Notes: a model not told the origin generated them from the letters alone. Counted from the first letter of the stretch, positions 9,166-18,718 are shown. The stretch is 64,000 nucleotides of DNA from Pyrinomonadaceae bacterium (GCA_017983495.1 JAGOBH010000011.1:1-64000), one strand, 5' to 3'. A program made the numbers and translations.

Positions 9166-9399
9166 ATGGCGTTTCTCAACGACAGACTGAGTGACAACGT
9201 TCACGGAAGATTTTACGTCGACCGCGAGTGTATTGACTGCGACGTCTGCCGCGACACTTCGCCCGAAAATTTTCGACGTAACGACGAAAACGGATATTCC
9301 TACGTATTTAAGCAGCCCACAACACCACGCGAAGAGGAACTCTGCAAAGAAGCTCTCGACGCCTGCCCCGTCGAGGCGATCGGCGACGATGGAGAATGA
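9166..9399 (+). CDS. Small ferredoxin
   Basis: A 77-residue single-cluster ferredoxin-type protein. The cluster ligands are visible as CIDCDVC near the N-terminus and a C-terminal ACPVEAIGDDGE. With only one CxxCxxC and one distant CP this is a [4Fe-4S] or [3Fe-4S] monocluster ferredoxin, acidic overall and cytoplasmic. The spacing between the first triad and the last Cys is long, about 50 residues, as in Fer4_13-type ferredoxins. It sits between nadA and a CBS-domain protein. An electron-transfer partner cannot be assigned from context. Confidence 0.85.
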   Translation: MAFLNDRLSDNVHGRFYVDRECIDCDVCRDTSPENFRRNDENGYSYVFKQPTTPREEELCKEALDACPVEAIGDDGE

Positions 9400-9467
9400 T
9401 ATCCGAACCGCTTTTCCTTGCTTTATTGCCCCCACTCGAACAAAATATATTAAAGGAGTCTAAACAG

Positions 9468-9935
9468 ATGAGCGAACCCGAACAGTCCGCAGTTTCACGT
9501 GTCCGCTGCCGCGAGATAATGACCAAAAGCGTCAAAACAGCCTCGTCCGGCGATACGTTGCGTGAAGTGGCCGCAATGATGCGAGACGGCGACATGGGTG
9601 CCGTTCCGGTGGTCGATGGCGGCAAGCTGATCGGCATAGTCACGGACCGCGACATCGTCGTCCGCTCGGTTGCCGAGGGCCACGATGCTTCGACACCGAT
9701 TCGCGAAGCAATGACATCCGAGCTTCATACCGTGCGGCCCGATGATTTTGTTTTTGAGGCGATCCGCCTGATGGGCGACAAGCAGATCCGCCGAATTCCA
9801 GTGGTCGGCGGCAGCGGCGAACTCGCGGGCATTATCTCAATGGCCGACGTCGCCCTTGAGACTGAGGACGAACTTGAGATCGCCGAAGCACTCGAAGAGA
9901 TCTCGAGCGGCGCCGCGTTTTGGAGCAAGAAATGA
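9468..9935 (+). CDS. CBS domain-pair protein
   Basis: About 155 residues made almost entirely of two CBS domains (PF00571), a module that binds adenine nucleotides and acts as an energy or redox sensor. The first repeat runs from REIMTKSVKTASSGDTLREV to GIVTDRDIVVRSVA; the second from IREAMTSELHTVRPDDF to LAGIISMADVALE. The start is set at the ATG at 9468, preceded by AAAGGAG ten bases upstream; an in-frame ATG at 9396 overlaps the end of the ferredoxin gene and would add 24 residues. No effector domain is fused, so the regulated partner is unknown. Confidence 0.88.
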   Translation: MSEPEQSAVSRVRCREIMTKSVKTASSGDTLREVAAMMRDGDMGAVPVVDGGKLIGIVTDRDIVVRSVAEGHDASTPIREAMTSELHTVRPDDFVFEAIRLMGDKQIRRIPVVGGSGELAGIISMADVALETEDELEIAEALEEISSGAAFWSKK

Positions 9936-10012
9936 GAGTTCGTGAATTGTAACGGGTAGTAAGTTCAGATAATCACCCGAATACCGTTCGCCGGACGCTC
10001 GTCACGCAGAAA

Positions 10013-10372
10013 ATGGCCAAATCAATCAACCGAAATTTTCAGTTTGTCGGTTCATCAAAAAACGTTCAGTCCGGACGGCTCTGGTATCCGGCCGCTGACG
10101 TTTATCAAACGCCCGAGGGTTGGCTGGTCAAGGTCGAACTTGCCGGCGTATCTCCCGAAGATATTGAGATCGACATTCAGGGCAATGTTCTCTATATATC
10201 CGGCAGTCGCCGCGACCGGTCCTGCGGCACCGGCGTGTCGTACCAACAAATGGAGATCACATACAGCAATTTTGAAAAGACGCTGAACTTTCCCGCGTCG
10301 ATCGAGGGAGCCGTCGTCGAACACAACTTTGAGAACGGACTGCTCATCATACATCTTCGCAAAGCTAATTAG
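10013..10372 (+). CDS. Small heat shock protein, Hsp20/alpha-crystallin family
   Basis: A 119-residue cytoplasmic holdase chaperone dominated by one alpha-crystallin domain (PF00011). The domain is recognisable from PAADVYQTPEGWLVKVELAG, then EDIEIDIQGNVLYISGSR, and the conserved FENGLLIIHLRKAN end corresponding to the A-x-x-x-n-G-v/l-L signature. The N-terminal arm is short and there is almost no C-terminal extension; the usual IxI/V tail motif is missing, which may limit oligomer size. It lies 50 bp upstream of lon, so a chaperone and a protease for damaged proteins are paired, probably as a heat-response unit. Confidence 0.9.
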   Translation: MAKSINRNFQFVGSSKNVQSGRLWYPAADVYQTPEGWLVKVELAGVSPEDIEIDIQGNVLYISGSRRDRSCGTGVSYQQMEITYSNFEKTLNFPASIEGAVVEHNFENGLLIIHLRKAN

Positions 10373-10422
10373 TTTGCTTTGCCTGTTCGCAGCCGAGAAT
10401 AACGCCGATAACCTGGAGTTTT

Positions 10423-12876
10423 ATGGCCGAAGATACAAATACCGAACAATCCCCGACAGTATTGCCGCAATCGTTTGAGATCGCGGTTCTGCCGCTGCAA
10501 AATACTACGCTTTTTCCGGAGACTGTCGTGCCGCTCGCGGTCGGACGGGAACGGTCGACCAAGGCGGTCGAATCGGCTCTGGCTACCGAGGAAAAGCTCA
10601 TCGCCTGTGTCACCACCAAGACGGAGAATGTCACCGGCGATGACGCGGTACCCACGGATCTTTACCAGATCGGTACGGTCGTAAATATCAAGCGGATGAT
10701 GCGCAATGAGGGCGTAATGCAGCTCATCGTCCAGGGCATGGACCGTTTTGAGGTCATCGAGTGGACCGGCGAGCAACCTTACCTAAAGGCAAAGGTGCAG
10801 ATCCTGCCCGAGCTCCGCCGCGTCGACGAAGAAGAGATCGAGGCGTTGAAACGCAATATTCAAGGCATGATAACCGAGGCTCTCGCTCTTTTGCCTAACG
10901 TTCCGCCCGAGATCCGCATGGCCGTGATGTCGCAGGAAGACCCGGTCCAGCTCTCTTATTTCCTCGCTTCGGTCCTCGATCTCGGGGTCGAGACCGAACA
11001 AAAAATGCTCGAATCAGACACCGTGGACGGCCTGCTCACGCTGACACACGCCGCTCTCGCCCGCGAGGTCGAGATCATGCAGATCCGTTCGAAGATCGCC
11101 AACGAGGCTCAGCACGAAATGGATAAATCGCAACGCGATTACGTCCTGCGTCAGCAGATGAAGGCGATCCAGAAAGAACTCGGCGACGAAGAAGGCGGCG
11201 AACAGGCCGAGGCCGAACAGCTTCGCGATCGTCTGGAGAAAGCGGATCTGCCTGATGACGTACGCAAAGAGGCGACCCGTGAGCTAAAACGGATGGAGCA
11301 GCTGCCGCAATCGGCCCCTGATTATCACGTCATTCGCACTTACATCGAGTACATTCTCGAATTGCCGTGGCGAAAGTCGAGCGAAGAAAAACTAGACCTC
11401 AACGAGGCTCGCAAGATCCTCGACGAAGACCATTACGGCCTTGAGGACATCAAGGAACGCATTCTCGAATCGCTTGCTGTCGTCAAACTGCGGCCCGATT
11501 CCAAAAGCCCGATCATTCTATTCGTCGGCCCTCCGGGAGTTGGCAAAACCTCGCTTGGCCGCTCGATCGCTCGTGCTTTGGGTCGCGAATTTGACCGCCT
11601 CAGTTTGGGCGGCATGCGTGACGAAGCGGAGCTTCGCGGCCATCGCCGCACCTACATAGGTGCTATGCCCGGCCGCATTATCCAGTCGCTGCGTCGCGTC
11701 GGAGTCAACAATCCCGTTTTGATGCTCGACGAGATCGACAAGCTCGGCAACGATTTCCGCGGGGATCCGGCGTCCGCGTTGCTTGAGATACTTGACCCGG
11801 CGCAAAACAATACGTTTCGCGATAACTACATCGATCTACCGTTCGACCTGTCAAAGGTGTTTTTTATCGCCACCGCCAACCAAATGGGACCGATACCGAT
11901 GCCGCTCCGCGACCGTATGGAGATCATTCAGCTTGGCGGCTATAGCGACCGCGAAAAGCTCGGCATCGCCAAACAATATCTGATCCCGCGGCAGATCAGA
12001 GAGAACGGCCTGACGACGGACCAACTTGAAATATCGGATGACGCGGTGAATCTGCTAACGGCGAGATACACACGCGAAGCCGGCGTTCGACAGCTCGAAC
12101 GCACCGTCGGCAATCTTGCGCGCAAGGTCGCTCTCAAGGTTGCCGAAGGACTGACCGAAAAGGTGTCGATAACGGCTGAAGAGATCAAAGGTTATCTTGG
12201 GCCGCCGCGCGTCTATCCGGAAGAAGCCCGCAAAGAGCTTCCCGCCGGCGTTGCGACCGGCATGGCGTGGACGGAAATGGGCGGCGAGGTGCTCTTTATC
12301 GAAGCGACGCTATTGCCCGGCGGCAGCGGCTTAACGCTTACCGGTCAACTCGGTGATGTGATGAAAGAGTCCGCTCAGGCAGCACGCAGTTACCTGTGGT
12401 CGCACGCCGCCGAACTCGGGATAGAACCGGACCGCATTAAACAAAACGGCGTCCACATTCATGTTCCTGCCGGAGCGATACCCAAGGACGGCCCGAGCGC
12501 GGGCGTCACGATGGCGTCGGCACTCGCCTCGCTGTACACCGGACGAAAGGTGCGTTCCGATACAGCGATGACAGGTGAGATCACATTGTCCGGGTTGGTT
12601 TTTCCGGTTGGCGGAGTTAAGGAAAAAGTGCTCGCGGCACATCGTGCCGGCATTCGGCGGATCATCCTGCCCGATCGCAACGAGGTCGACATTGAGGAGA
12701 TCCCCGAGGATGTGCGAAAAGAACTGACCGTCATTCCGGCATCGCGGATCAGTGAGGTGTTGAACGCTGCTCTCGAAAAGGACGCGACCGACGAGCAGCT
12801 CAAAAACTATTACGCCCAGAGTATTGAGACCAAAAAAGAAGCCCCTGCCGATGTAATGATCGGCAAGGACAATTGA
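10423..12876 (+). CDS. lon: ATP-dependent protease Lon
   Basis: An 817-residue LonA protease that unfolds and degrades damaged and regulatory proteins in the cytoplasm. Domain order is standard: N-terminal LON substrate-binding domain (about 20-215), helical linker, AAA+ module with Walker A FVGPPGVGKTSLGRS and Walker B VLMLDEIDKLG, and the serine protease domain with catalytic Ser in PKDGPSAGVTMASA and catalytic Lys in GGVKEKVLAAHRAG. The C-terminus extends about 30 residues beyond the protease domain and is charged. Start ATG at 10423 follows a weak purine-rich stretch. Adjacent hsp20 fits a proteostasis role. Confidence 0.97.
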   Translation: MAEDTNTEQSPTVLPQSFEIAVLPLQNTTLFPETVVPLAVGRERSTKAVESALATEEKLIACVTTKTENVTGDDAVPTDLYQIGTVVNIKRMMRNEGVMQLIVQGMDRFEVIEWTGEQPYLKAKVQILPELRRVDEEEIEALKRNIQGMITEALALLPNVPPEIRMAVMSQEDPVQLSYFLASVLDLGVETEQKMLESDTVDGLLTLTHAALAREVEIMQIRSKIANEAQHEMDKSQRDYVLRQQMKAIQKELGDEEGGEQAEAEQLRDRLEKADLPDDVRKEATRELKRMEQLPQSAPDYHVIRTYIEYILELPWRKSSEEKLDLNEARKILDEDHYGLEDIKERILESLAVVKLRPDSKSPIILFVGPPGVGKTSLGRSIARALGREFDRLSLGGMRDEAELRGHRRTYIGAMPGRIIQSLRRVGVNNPVLMLDEIDKLGNDFRGDPASALLEILDPAQNNTFRDNYIDLPFDLSKVFFIATANQMGPIPMPLRDRMEIIQLGGYSDREKLGIAKQYLIPRQIRENGLTTDQLEISDDAVNLLTARYTREAGVRQLERTVGNLARKVALKVAEGLTEKVSITAEEIKGYLGPPRVYPEEARKELPAGVATGMAWTEMGGEVLFIEATLLPGGSGLTLTGQLGDVMKESAQAARSYLWSHAAELGIEPDRIKQNGVHIHVPAGAIPKDGPSAGVTMASALASLYTGRKVRSDTAMTGEITLSGLVFPVGGVKEKVLAAHRAGIRRIILPDRNEVDIEEIPEDVRKELTVIPASRISEVLNAALEKDATDEQLKNYYAQSIETKKEAPADVMIGKDN

Positions 12877-12897
12877 TTATATCTACGGCCCGCGTTC

Positions 12898-14784
12898 TTA
12901 TCTGGAACGTACGGCAAATCCGGGATTGATCTGGATGGCTCGCTGAAAGTGCTTTTCGGCGAGCCGGTTCATCCCGACGTTTTGCAGCCTCAGCCCGAGC
13001 ATCCAGTGAAACCGTGCGTCCTCCGGCGTTGAACGGTCTGCCTGCTTTTCATACACCGCAATAACTTCCTGATTCCCGACTGACGCGGCGGCACCGGCGA
13101 GCAAATTGTTGGCGAGCGGAAGAGCAGGATTGCTCTTGACCGCATCGGTCCAGACAGTTACAGCCTCTTCCCTCTTGCCCTTCTGCCACAATGCGACGCC
13201 GATCTCTTCGCGGGCCAGTACAAGGTCCGGCCGCAAAGCCAATGCCTGGCCGAGACTAGTGAGAGCCTGGTCGTAGCTTCCCTTTCGGTTCAATATCGCT
13301 CCCTGATAGTAGAGACTCAACGCCCTACCCTGGTCGTCCTGAAGCTTTGCGGCCTGAGCCAGTAATTCGACAGCCCTTTCGGGGTTGCCTGAGAGAAACT
13401 CCAACCATGCGAGCTTGGGCAATGCCGGCACGTTTACAAAAAACCCGCCATTCAATGCGGTCTGAAAGTGCCTGCGTCCCTGCTCAATATTGTTACGGTC
13501 GGCGGCGTTCAGCCATTGGGCAGGGTCCTTTTGGGCAAGAGCAAGCTCGTCAGGCAGCTGCAGGCTTTCAAAAGCGATCGCTCCGGCTCGTTCGTGATAC
13601 CGGATCCATCCGCTGTGAACGTTTAGGCCAGTCCACAACGCCGCAACGCCGACGAAAACCCATCCGGCGACCCGCATCTTTCCCGCCGACTTAAGGCTGT
13701 ATTTGTAGAACGATTGGCTGTCCGTCTGAAAAAGTCTGATCGTTCGCAGTACGAGAAAAGTCGTGATCGGTGCGATGCCGAGTGCCATCAGCATCGGAAC
13801 GAGCTGATAAACGTCCCAGACCGCAAAATAGCTTACGACGAATACAGCGGCCGCGATCATCTCTTCTTGCCACGTAAGCGAGTAATTTTTCTTGATCTTT
13901 GCAGAAACCCCGACTGCCGGTTTTCCAAATCCGAAATACAGTGCGTCATTCGGGCAAACGCTGACGCAATCCATGCATTTCATACAGCCCTGATCGACGA
14001 CCATACCGTATTCCTTGACCTCGGCATGAACAAGAACGTTCGAAGTACATGTTGCCGTACAGTGGCCGCACTGATTACACGCATCGGTCACGCGGATTCG
14101 TCCGGGCGAAACCTTGTCGGCGAGACTGAAAAATCCGCCGTAAGGACAGCCGTAAGTGCAAAACCCCTTTGAACCCAGGAAATAGACCGTTAGAAATCCG
14201 CAGATCAACAAAAACGGTATTGCTACCCAAAACGGTGGAAATGTGGCCCAAAATTCAGTCGTGACGAGGTGATTGGTAAACTGCGGGATGATCGGCTCGT
14301 TCGGCGGCTTTGCCAAAACCCGTAAGAACGTCGGCCATACGAACATATACAAGGCGGCAATGAGCGGCACGAACACTAGCAGACGCGAGCGGAATGGCCG
14401 CGGCGTCAGGCCGACCCTCTTCAACATCCAAGCACAGAGATCCTGCAATGCAAGAATGTGACAGCCCCAACCACAAACAAATCGTCCAAAGATCAGCGTC
14501 GCGAGTATTGCCAGCGTAAAAAAGATAAATCCTGCGTTTATCGCTCCGTTTTGAAGCGTATACATCGCCTCCGATGGTTCGATCGGCGAAATTGTTGTTC
14601 CCGATATCTGCCATTGGACGTAATGAGCGATCATCGCGAGATTTAACGCGATCAGCACACCGGCACGCCAGATGCTGGTCTTCGAATGGGCCATGCTGCC
14701 GCCATCCGGCGCCGAACTGCCCAAAACAGGCAGAGCGACAGACCGCGGTTTCTTTATTTTTTGGCTTTCACAACCGCCTTTCAT
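12898..14784 (-). CDS. Membrane 4Fe-4S polyferredoxin (NapH/NosR-like) fused to TPR repeats
   Basis: A 628-residue two-part protein. The first part has about five or six membrane helices and four cysteine motifs: CGWGCH near residue 104, CTYGCPYGG near 209, CNQCGHCTATC near 236 and CMKCMDCVSVCP near 267. These are the features of NapH/NosR/CcoG-type membrane ferredoxins, which pass electrons from quinol or donate them to periplasmic enzymes or metal centres. The second part (about residues 390-625) is a TPR solenoid, seen in AEVLLA/ALALRPDLVLAREEIGVAL-type repeats and the closing HFQRAIQINPGFAVRSR. The fusion is unusual for the family. No nitrate, nitrous oxide or oxidase gene is adjacent, so the electron acceptor is unknown. 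Confidence 0.8.
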   Translation of the reverse strand: MKGGCESQKIKKPRSVALPVLGSSAPDGGSMAHSKTSIWRAGVLIALNLAMIAHYVQWQISGTTISPIEPSEAMYTLQNGAINAGFIFFTLAILATLIFGRFVCGWGCHILALQDLCAWMLKRVGLTPRPFRSRLLVFVPLIAALYMFVWPTFLRVLAKPPNEPIIPQFTNHLVTTEFWATFPPFWVAIPFLLICGFLTVYFLGSKGFCTYGCPYGGFFSLADKVSPGRIRVTDACNQCGHCTATCTSNVLVHAEVKEYGMVVDQGCMKCMDCVSVCPNDALYFGFGKPAVGVSAKIKKNYSLTWQEEMIAAAVFVVSYFAVWDVYQLVPMLMALGIAPITTFLVLRTIRLFQTDSQSFYKYSLKSAGKMRVAGWVFVGVAALWTGLNVHSGWIRYHERAGAIAFESLQLPDELALAQKDPAQWLNAADRNNIEQGRRHFQTALNGGFFVNVPALPKLAWLEFLSGNPERAVELLAQAAKLQDDQGRALSLYYQGAILNRKGSYDQALTSLGQALALRPDLVLAREEIGVALWQKGKREEAVTVWTDAVKSNPALPLANNLLAGAAASVGNQEVIAVYEKQADRSTPEDARFHWMLGLRLQNVGMNRLAEKHFQRAIQINPGFAVRSR

Positions 14785-14836
14785 AAGAGCTTGGAATAGG
14801 GTGGATATTCGACACCTGATCGTACTTCTGTACTTA

Positions 14837-14860
14837 GGAAGTATTCTACATTATACTTCC
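14837..14860. promoter_or_regulatory. Perfect 8-bp inverted repeat upstream of secreted-protein gene
   Basis: GGAAGTAT and ATACTTCC form an exact inverted repeat separated by 8 bases. It lies in the divergent gap between the polyferredoxin gene and the HAF-repeat gene, 36 bp before the latter's ATG and next to an AT-rich stretch that could hold a -10 box. An operator or a weak mRNA hairpin are both possible; no regulator can be named. Confidence 0.35.
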
Positions 14861-14895
14861 GAAATTCATTTTCAAAATAGGAGTTCAGGACCAAT

Positions 14896-16335
14896 ATGAA
14901 ACGTACAGCTCTCTTCGGGCTAAGAACCGGGCTATCGACCCTCTTGATCCTTGCTGCCGCGACGAGCCATTTTATACTGGTCAACCCCGCGTCAGCTCAG
15001 ATCCGTGAACGGTCAAATGAGATTGACGTGACTGCGGGCAGATCGGATCGTTCCCCTGCAAGTTCAGATTCAGCCGGGGTGCCGACACTGGTGCAATACC
15101 AGATCTTTGACATAGGTGTGGTTCAGATGGGCGACACTGCTTCACAGGGATTTGGCGTTTCGACCGGAAGTACAGCCGTCGGCCGGTCGATTCGAACGGG
15201 CGGTGCCCAGGCATTTTCGTGGACGCTCGGAGGCGGAATTGTCGGTTTGCCCAATCTTGCCGGTCGCGCGTTTTGCGTTTCGAATGGCGCAAATAATACG
15301 GGCTCGGTTGCCGGCACCTGTGCGTCTACATTGTTCGGTACGAGCCGGTTGCCCGTTATCTGGCAAAACGGAGTTGTTTCTCAACTGCCGCTGCCAGCCG
15401 GCGAAACTCTCGGAGACGCCAATGACGTCAACGCGTCGGGCGTCGCGGTGGGATCGATCAATGGCGGATCTTTGCAGAGAGCGGCAATTTACAACGGTGG
15501 AACCGCTACGGTCATCACTCAAACGACCTCAACCGGCTGCTTTTTTACGACCGCGTTTGGCGTCAATGACGCGGGCCGTGTGATCGGAACGGGTATCGAT
15601 CCCAATAACGCGGCGCGCAACGTCGGGATGGTATTCGACATCGGCAGCGGTTCGGCCATCGAGGTCGGAGCCCTGCCGGGAGGCAATGGAGCTCTTGCTT
15701 TTGGCGTCGGTAACGCGGGTCATGTCGTCGGTTCGAGCATGTTGAATCAGGGTTCAGGGCTGCCCTTCATCTGGACGCAGGCGGGCGGGATGGTCGCAAT
15801 TCCGTTGCCGGCCGGTACGAGCCAGGCTTCCGCTCGTGCGGTCAACTCGGCCGGTTGGGCAGTTGGCACAGCATCGTCGGCGTTTGCGATCCCTTTTCTG
15901 TACACCGGATCCGCAACCTACAGGCTGGCGGATCTCATTCCCTCAGGAACAGGCTGGGACCTTTCGACAAACACATCGTCGTCCGCACTCGGCATCAGCG
16001 ACTCAAACATAATAGTTGGTACAGGCGTCCTGAATGGCCAGGTACACGCTTACGCAATGGTACCTGTGGCGAACATCACACTAAGCGGCAGGATACTGAC
16101 CTCGACCGGTAACGGCATCCGCAACACGCTGGTAACCGTATCGGGCGGAAACCTACCCGCTCCGATAACGGTTCAAACCGGTAACTTCGGTTATTTTGCC
16201 TTTTCCGGACTAACTACCGGCAACACTTACACGGTGTCGGTTTCTACGAAACGGTACGTTATCGCTGCCCCGTCGAGACAGGTTACGCCAAGCTCAAATG
16301 TCACAGATTTTGACTTTGTCGCAGAACCCTTTTGA
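14896..16335 (+). CDS. Secreted HAF-repeat protein with carboxypeptidase-regulatory-like C-terminal domain
   Basis: A 479-residue exported protein. A signal peptide is clear: a basic start, the hydrophobic LSTLLILAAATSHFILV, then an Ala-x-Ala-type site near PASAQ. The body holds about six repeats of the extracellular HAF type, each with a VNxxGxxVG core followed by a FxWT-like strand, for example AFGVNDAGRVIGTG and ARAVNSAGWAVGTA; these should form a propeller-like beta fold. The last 85 residues are a CarboxypepD_reg-like beta sandwich starting at ITLSGRILTSTGNG and ending DFDFVAEPF. The same terminal domain ends the next gene. Function is unknown; a surface or extracellular structural role is likely. 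An AGGAG lies 12 bases before the ATG. Confidence 0.75.
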   Translation: MKRTALFGLRTGLSTLLILAAATSHFILVNPASAQIRERSNEIDVTAGRSDRSPASSDSAGVPTLVQYQIFDIGVVQMGDTASQGFGVSTGSTAVGRSIRTGGAQAFSWTLGGGIVGLPNLAGRAFCVSNGANNTGSVAGTCASTLFGTSRLPVIWQNGVVSQLPLPAGETLGDANDVNASGVAVGSINGGSLQRAAIYNGGTATVITQTTSTGCFFTTAFGVNDAGRVIGTGIDPNNAARNVGMVFDIGSGSAIEVGALPGGNGALAFGVGNAGHVVGSSMLNQGSGLPFIWTQAGGMVAIPLPAGTSQASARAVNSAGWAVGTASSAFAIPFLYTGSATYRLADLIPSGTGWDLSTNTSSSALGISDSNIIVGTGVLNGQVHAYAMVPVANITLSGRILTSTGNGIRNTLVTVSGGNLPAPITVQTGNFGYFAFSGLTTGNTYTVSVSTKRYVIAAPSRQVTPSSNVTDFDFVAEPF

Positions 16336-16549
16336 AGCTCCTGGAAATTTCCTTTTTTTTGCTTTGCTGAAAAGGAAAAGTTTGCTATTGTGGAAGGGTT
16401 ATTTCCTACACTTAAATTTGGCTGTTTAATGATGAATCTGATTTTATCGTTATGCCCAAACAGGAGTACAGGATTTTCTACTGTTTTAACTACCGTTACA
16501 AATTGGAGTTCGTTAGGTGGTATAGCCCTTCCGGCTGAGATAGAAATTT

Positions 16550-18667
16550 ATGTTGAAAACAATTCTGATCGCTTTGGTCCCGTTCCTTCTCCTGTTTACC
16601 AGCAGTTCCGATAGCTTGTTGTCAGGCGGTGTAAAAACTGCCCGCGACGGCAGCACCGGAACGCTCGAAAAAATGATCGTCGCAAGCGGAAGCGTTTCGA
16701 TGGATGTCAATTTGGATCGGCTCAATGGTGCCCGCAAATCATCGAGATCATCACAGCCGACTTCAATGCGTTTTGACGTGGAACGTGATGCATTCTTTAC
16801 GGTCCTTGTTTTCAACGGCGAACTTCGCGGCCCGACACCGAGTTCAATGGGCATCAAACCGACAAACTCGGTTGCGGTTCCGGCAAAACTCAACGCGTCC
16901 TACGACCAACTGATGGTCGAGAACACGCCGTGGGGTGACCAGTACGAATTAGTTGTTCGCGATTCGAAGACCGGCTTCACGTTCTTTAACATCGAGGGCC
17001 ATGAGTACGATTATGACGCCAACGAACAGATGCTCCATATCCGTTCGGGTCGTCTTTTGATCTCGAATGACTTTGCCACCGCACTTGGCCGACCGGCCGA
17101 TACCGGCATGATCGTCGGCGAAATTTCGATCAGCACGAGCATGCGTCCGATCGAAGTGACCCAGGTCGTAAATGGTGAAGTCTCCGCAAGCGTCCTTCCC
17201 GCTTCCGCACCGGATGCCGGAACGGTGCCGGGTCCCGACGTAGTTGTTGGTGACCTCACGGGGCTTGCTCAGTTTGGTGCCTCCAGCGGCACCCAGGTTG
17301 GTCTCGCGGTCGGAACCGATTCGTGCAATTTCGGCACGGTCGACCTTAACTGGTTCGCAAACCCTGCAAATGACCACCCGGTGATCCCGCAAAACCTTTA
17401 TCGCATGAGTGGCGGTGCGGGTAATAACGAACGTTTCGAGCAGATCGGACAGTCACAGGTGAAGCACGCATTCACAGCTTTGACAAACAACATCTGTGCC
17501 CTTGGCTGCAACGGCGTCGGCGGCTCCCGTCTCGGCTCGGGCTGCTCTGATCCGTACTCGGCCAGCTTGAATTCCGGGCCGAATCTAGGCTCGCGTGCCT
17601 GGATCAACCCGTTTAGCGGTGCGTATCCGCGTAATGATTCGGCTACGCCGAACAACTCGCACACCGGCCACACGCACCTCGGACCGTCGCACAGGATATT
17701 GACCGAGATCAGCGATCTCGTCCCGGCGCAAAACCCGGGAGCTACATACTTTGCTGAGTCGCAGTATGTGACACCTCACGAATATGCCTGGTGCGTTACA
17801 AATCCGACCCAGTGCAACATGTTCAATAATGTCTCGTACCGCCAATACAACGTCTCAGGCACCGGCAGCCCGTTCAGCTTCTCGGCGGCAGGAACAACTC
17901 AGCGGACGAAGACCGCAGTTTCTGCGTGGACCGGCTCGACGTCGGTCAATTTCAGACCTGATACCGTAAATGACGGTATGGGCATCGTCGCCTACAAGGT
18001 AACCAACCCCTCACCGGGAGTCTGGCACTACGAATACGCGATATTTAATCAGAATCTCGATAGAGGGATCGGCGCATTTAGCGTTCCGACCGGAGATGGC
18101 GTAACGATAACCAACGTCGGTTTCCATGCACCGCCCCAGCACCCTGGTTGGGCGGCTGACGGCACACTCGGAAATACTGGCTACAGCAGCACACCGTGGG
18201 CAGTAACGCAGAACGCCGCGTCAATCAGTTGGGCGACCGAAACATTTGCTCAAAACCAGAATGCAAATGCGATTCGTTGGGGTACGCTCTACAATTTCCG
18301 CTTTGATTCAAATCGTCCGCCGCAAAACGTGAACGCGACGATCGGATTTTATAAAACGGGAGCACCGATCGTAGTAGCGGTCCAGGGTCCAACACCGAGC
18401 GTCCCTGCTGCCAACGTTTCGATCTCAGGCCGTGTTATGAACACCAATGGCCAGGGCGTTGCGAATGCAATTGTTTCGCTTACGGATTCGGGGACAGGCG
18501 GACGCCGATCGGCTCTTACAAGCTCGTTTGGCTACTATTCGTTCACCAACGTACCTTCCGGACTCAGTTACACAATTTCACCTGTTTCTAAGCGATTTAA
18601 CTTCACTCCGCTGAACATACAGGTCAATGGTAATCTGACCGATGTTGACTTTACCGCGATCCCGTAA
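16550..18667 (+). CDS. Large secreted protein of unknown function with the same C-terminal domain
   Basis: A 705-residue exported protein with an N-terminal hydrophobic signal (LIALVPFLLLFTSSSDSLL). I do not recognise the 600-residue body. It has an Asn/Gly/Ser/Thr-rich beta-type composition, a cysteine-containing block with NNICALGCNGVGGSRLG, and a His-rich stretch NSHTGHTHLGPSHR that could bind metal. The final 85 residues (from VSISGRVMNTNGQG to DVDFTAIP) form a CarboxypepD_reg-like domain matching the end of the preceding gene in layout, including FGYYSF and SKRF landmarks. The 214-bp gap before it is AT-rich and contains no other gene. A strong terminator follows 25 bp after the stop. 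Probably cell-surface or extracellular. Confidence 0.7.
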   Translation: MLKTILIALVPFLLLFTSSSDSLLSGGVKTARDGSTGTLEKMIVASGSVSMDVNLDRLNGARKSSRSSQPTSMRFDVERDAFFTVLVFNGELRGPTPSSMGIKPTNSVAVPAKLNASYDQLMVENTPWGDQYELVVRDSKTGFTFFNIEGHEYDYDANEQMLHIRSGRLLISNDFATALGRPADTGMIVGEISISTSMRPIEVTQVVNGEVSASVLPASAPDAGTVPGPDVVVGDLTGLAQFGASSGTQVGLAVGTDSCNFGTVDLNWFANPANDHPVIPQNLYRMSGGAGNNERFEQIGQSQVKHAFTALTNNICALGCNGVGGSRLGSGCSDPYSASLNSGPNLGSRAWINPFSGAYPRNDSATPNNSHTGHTHLGPSHRILTEISDLVPAQNPGATYFAESQYVTPHEYAWCVTNPTQCNMFNNVSYRQYNVSGTGSPFSFSAAGTTQRTKTAVSAWTGSTSVNFRPDTVNDGMGIVAYKVTNPSPGVWHYEYAIFNQNLDRGIGAFSVPTGDGVTITNVGFHAPPQHPGWAADGTLGNTGYSSTPWAVTQNAASISWATETFAQNQNANAIRWGTLYNFRFDSNRPPQNVNATIGFYKTGAPIVVAVQGPTPSVPAANVSISGRVMNTNGQGVANAIVSLTDSGTGGRRSALTSSFGYYSFTNVPSGLSYTISPVSKRFNFTPLNIQVNGNLTDVDFTAIP

Positions 18668-18692
18668 ATTCGGTAATAGTTCCTTCAACTCT

Positions 18693-18718
18693 AAGGCGGC
18701 CGCAAGGCCGCCTTTTTT
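18693..18718 (+). terminator. Rho-independent terminator after the secreted-protein genes
   Basis: AAGGCGGC pairs perfectly with GCCGCCTT around a six-base loop and runs straight into a T tract. It lies 25 bp after the stop of the 705-residue protein and separates that unit from the mreB cluster. Confidence 0.9.
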
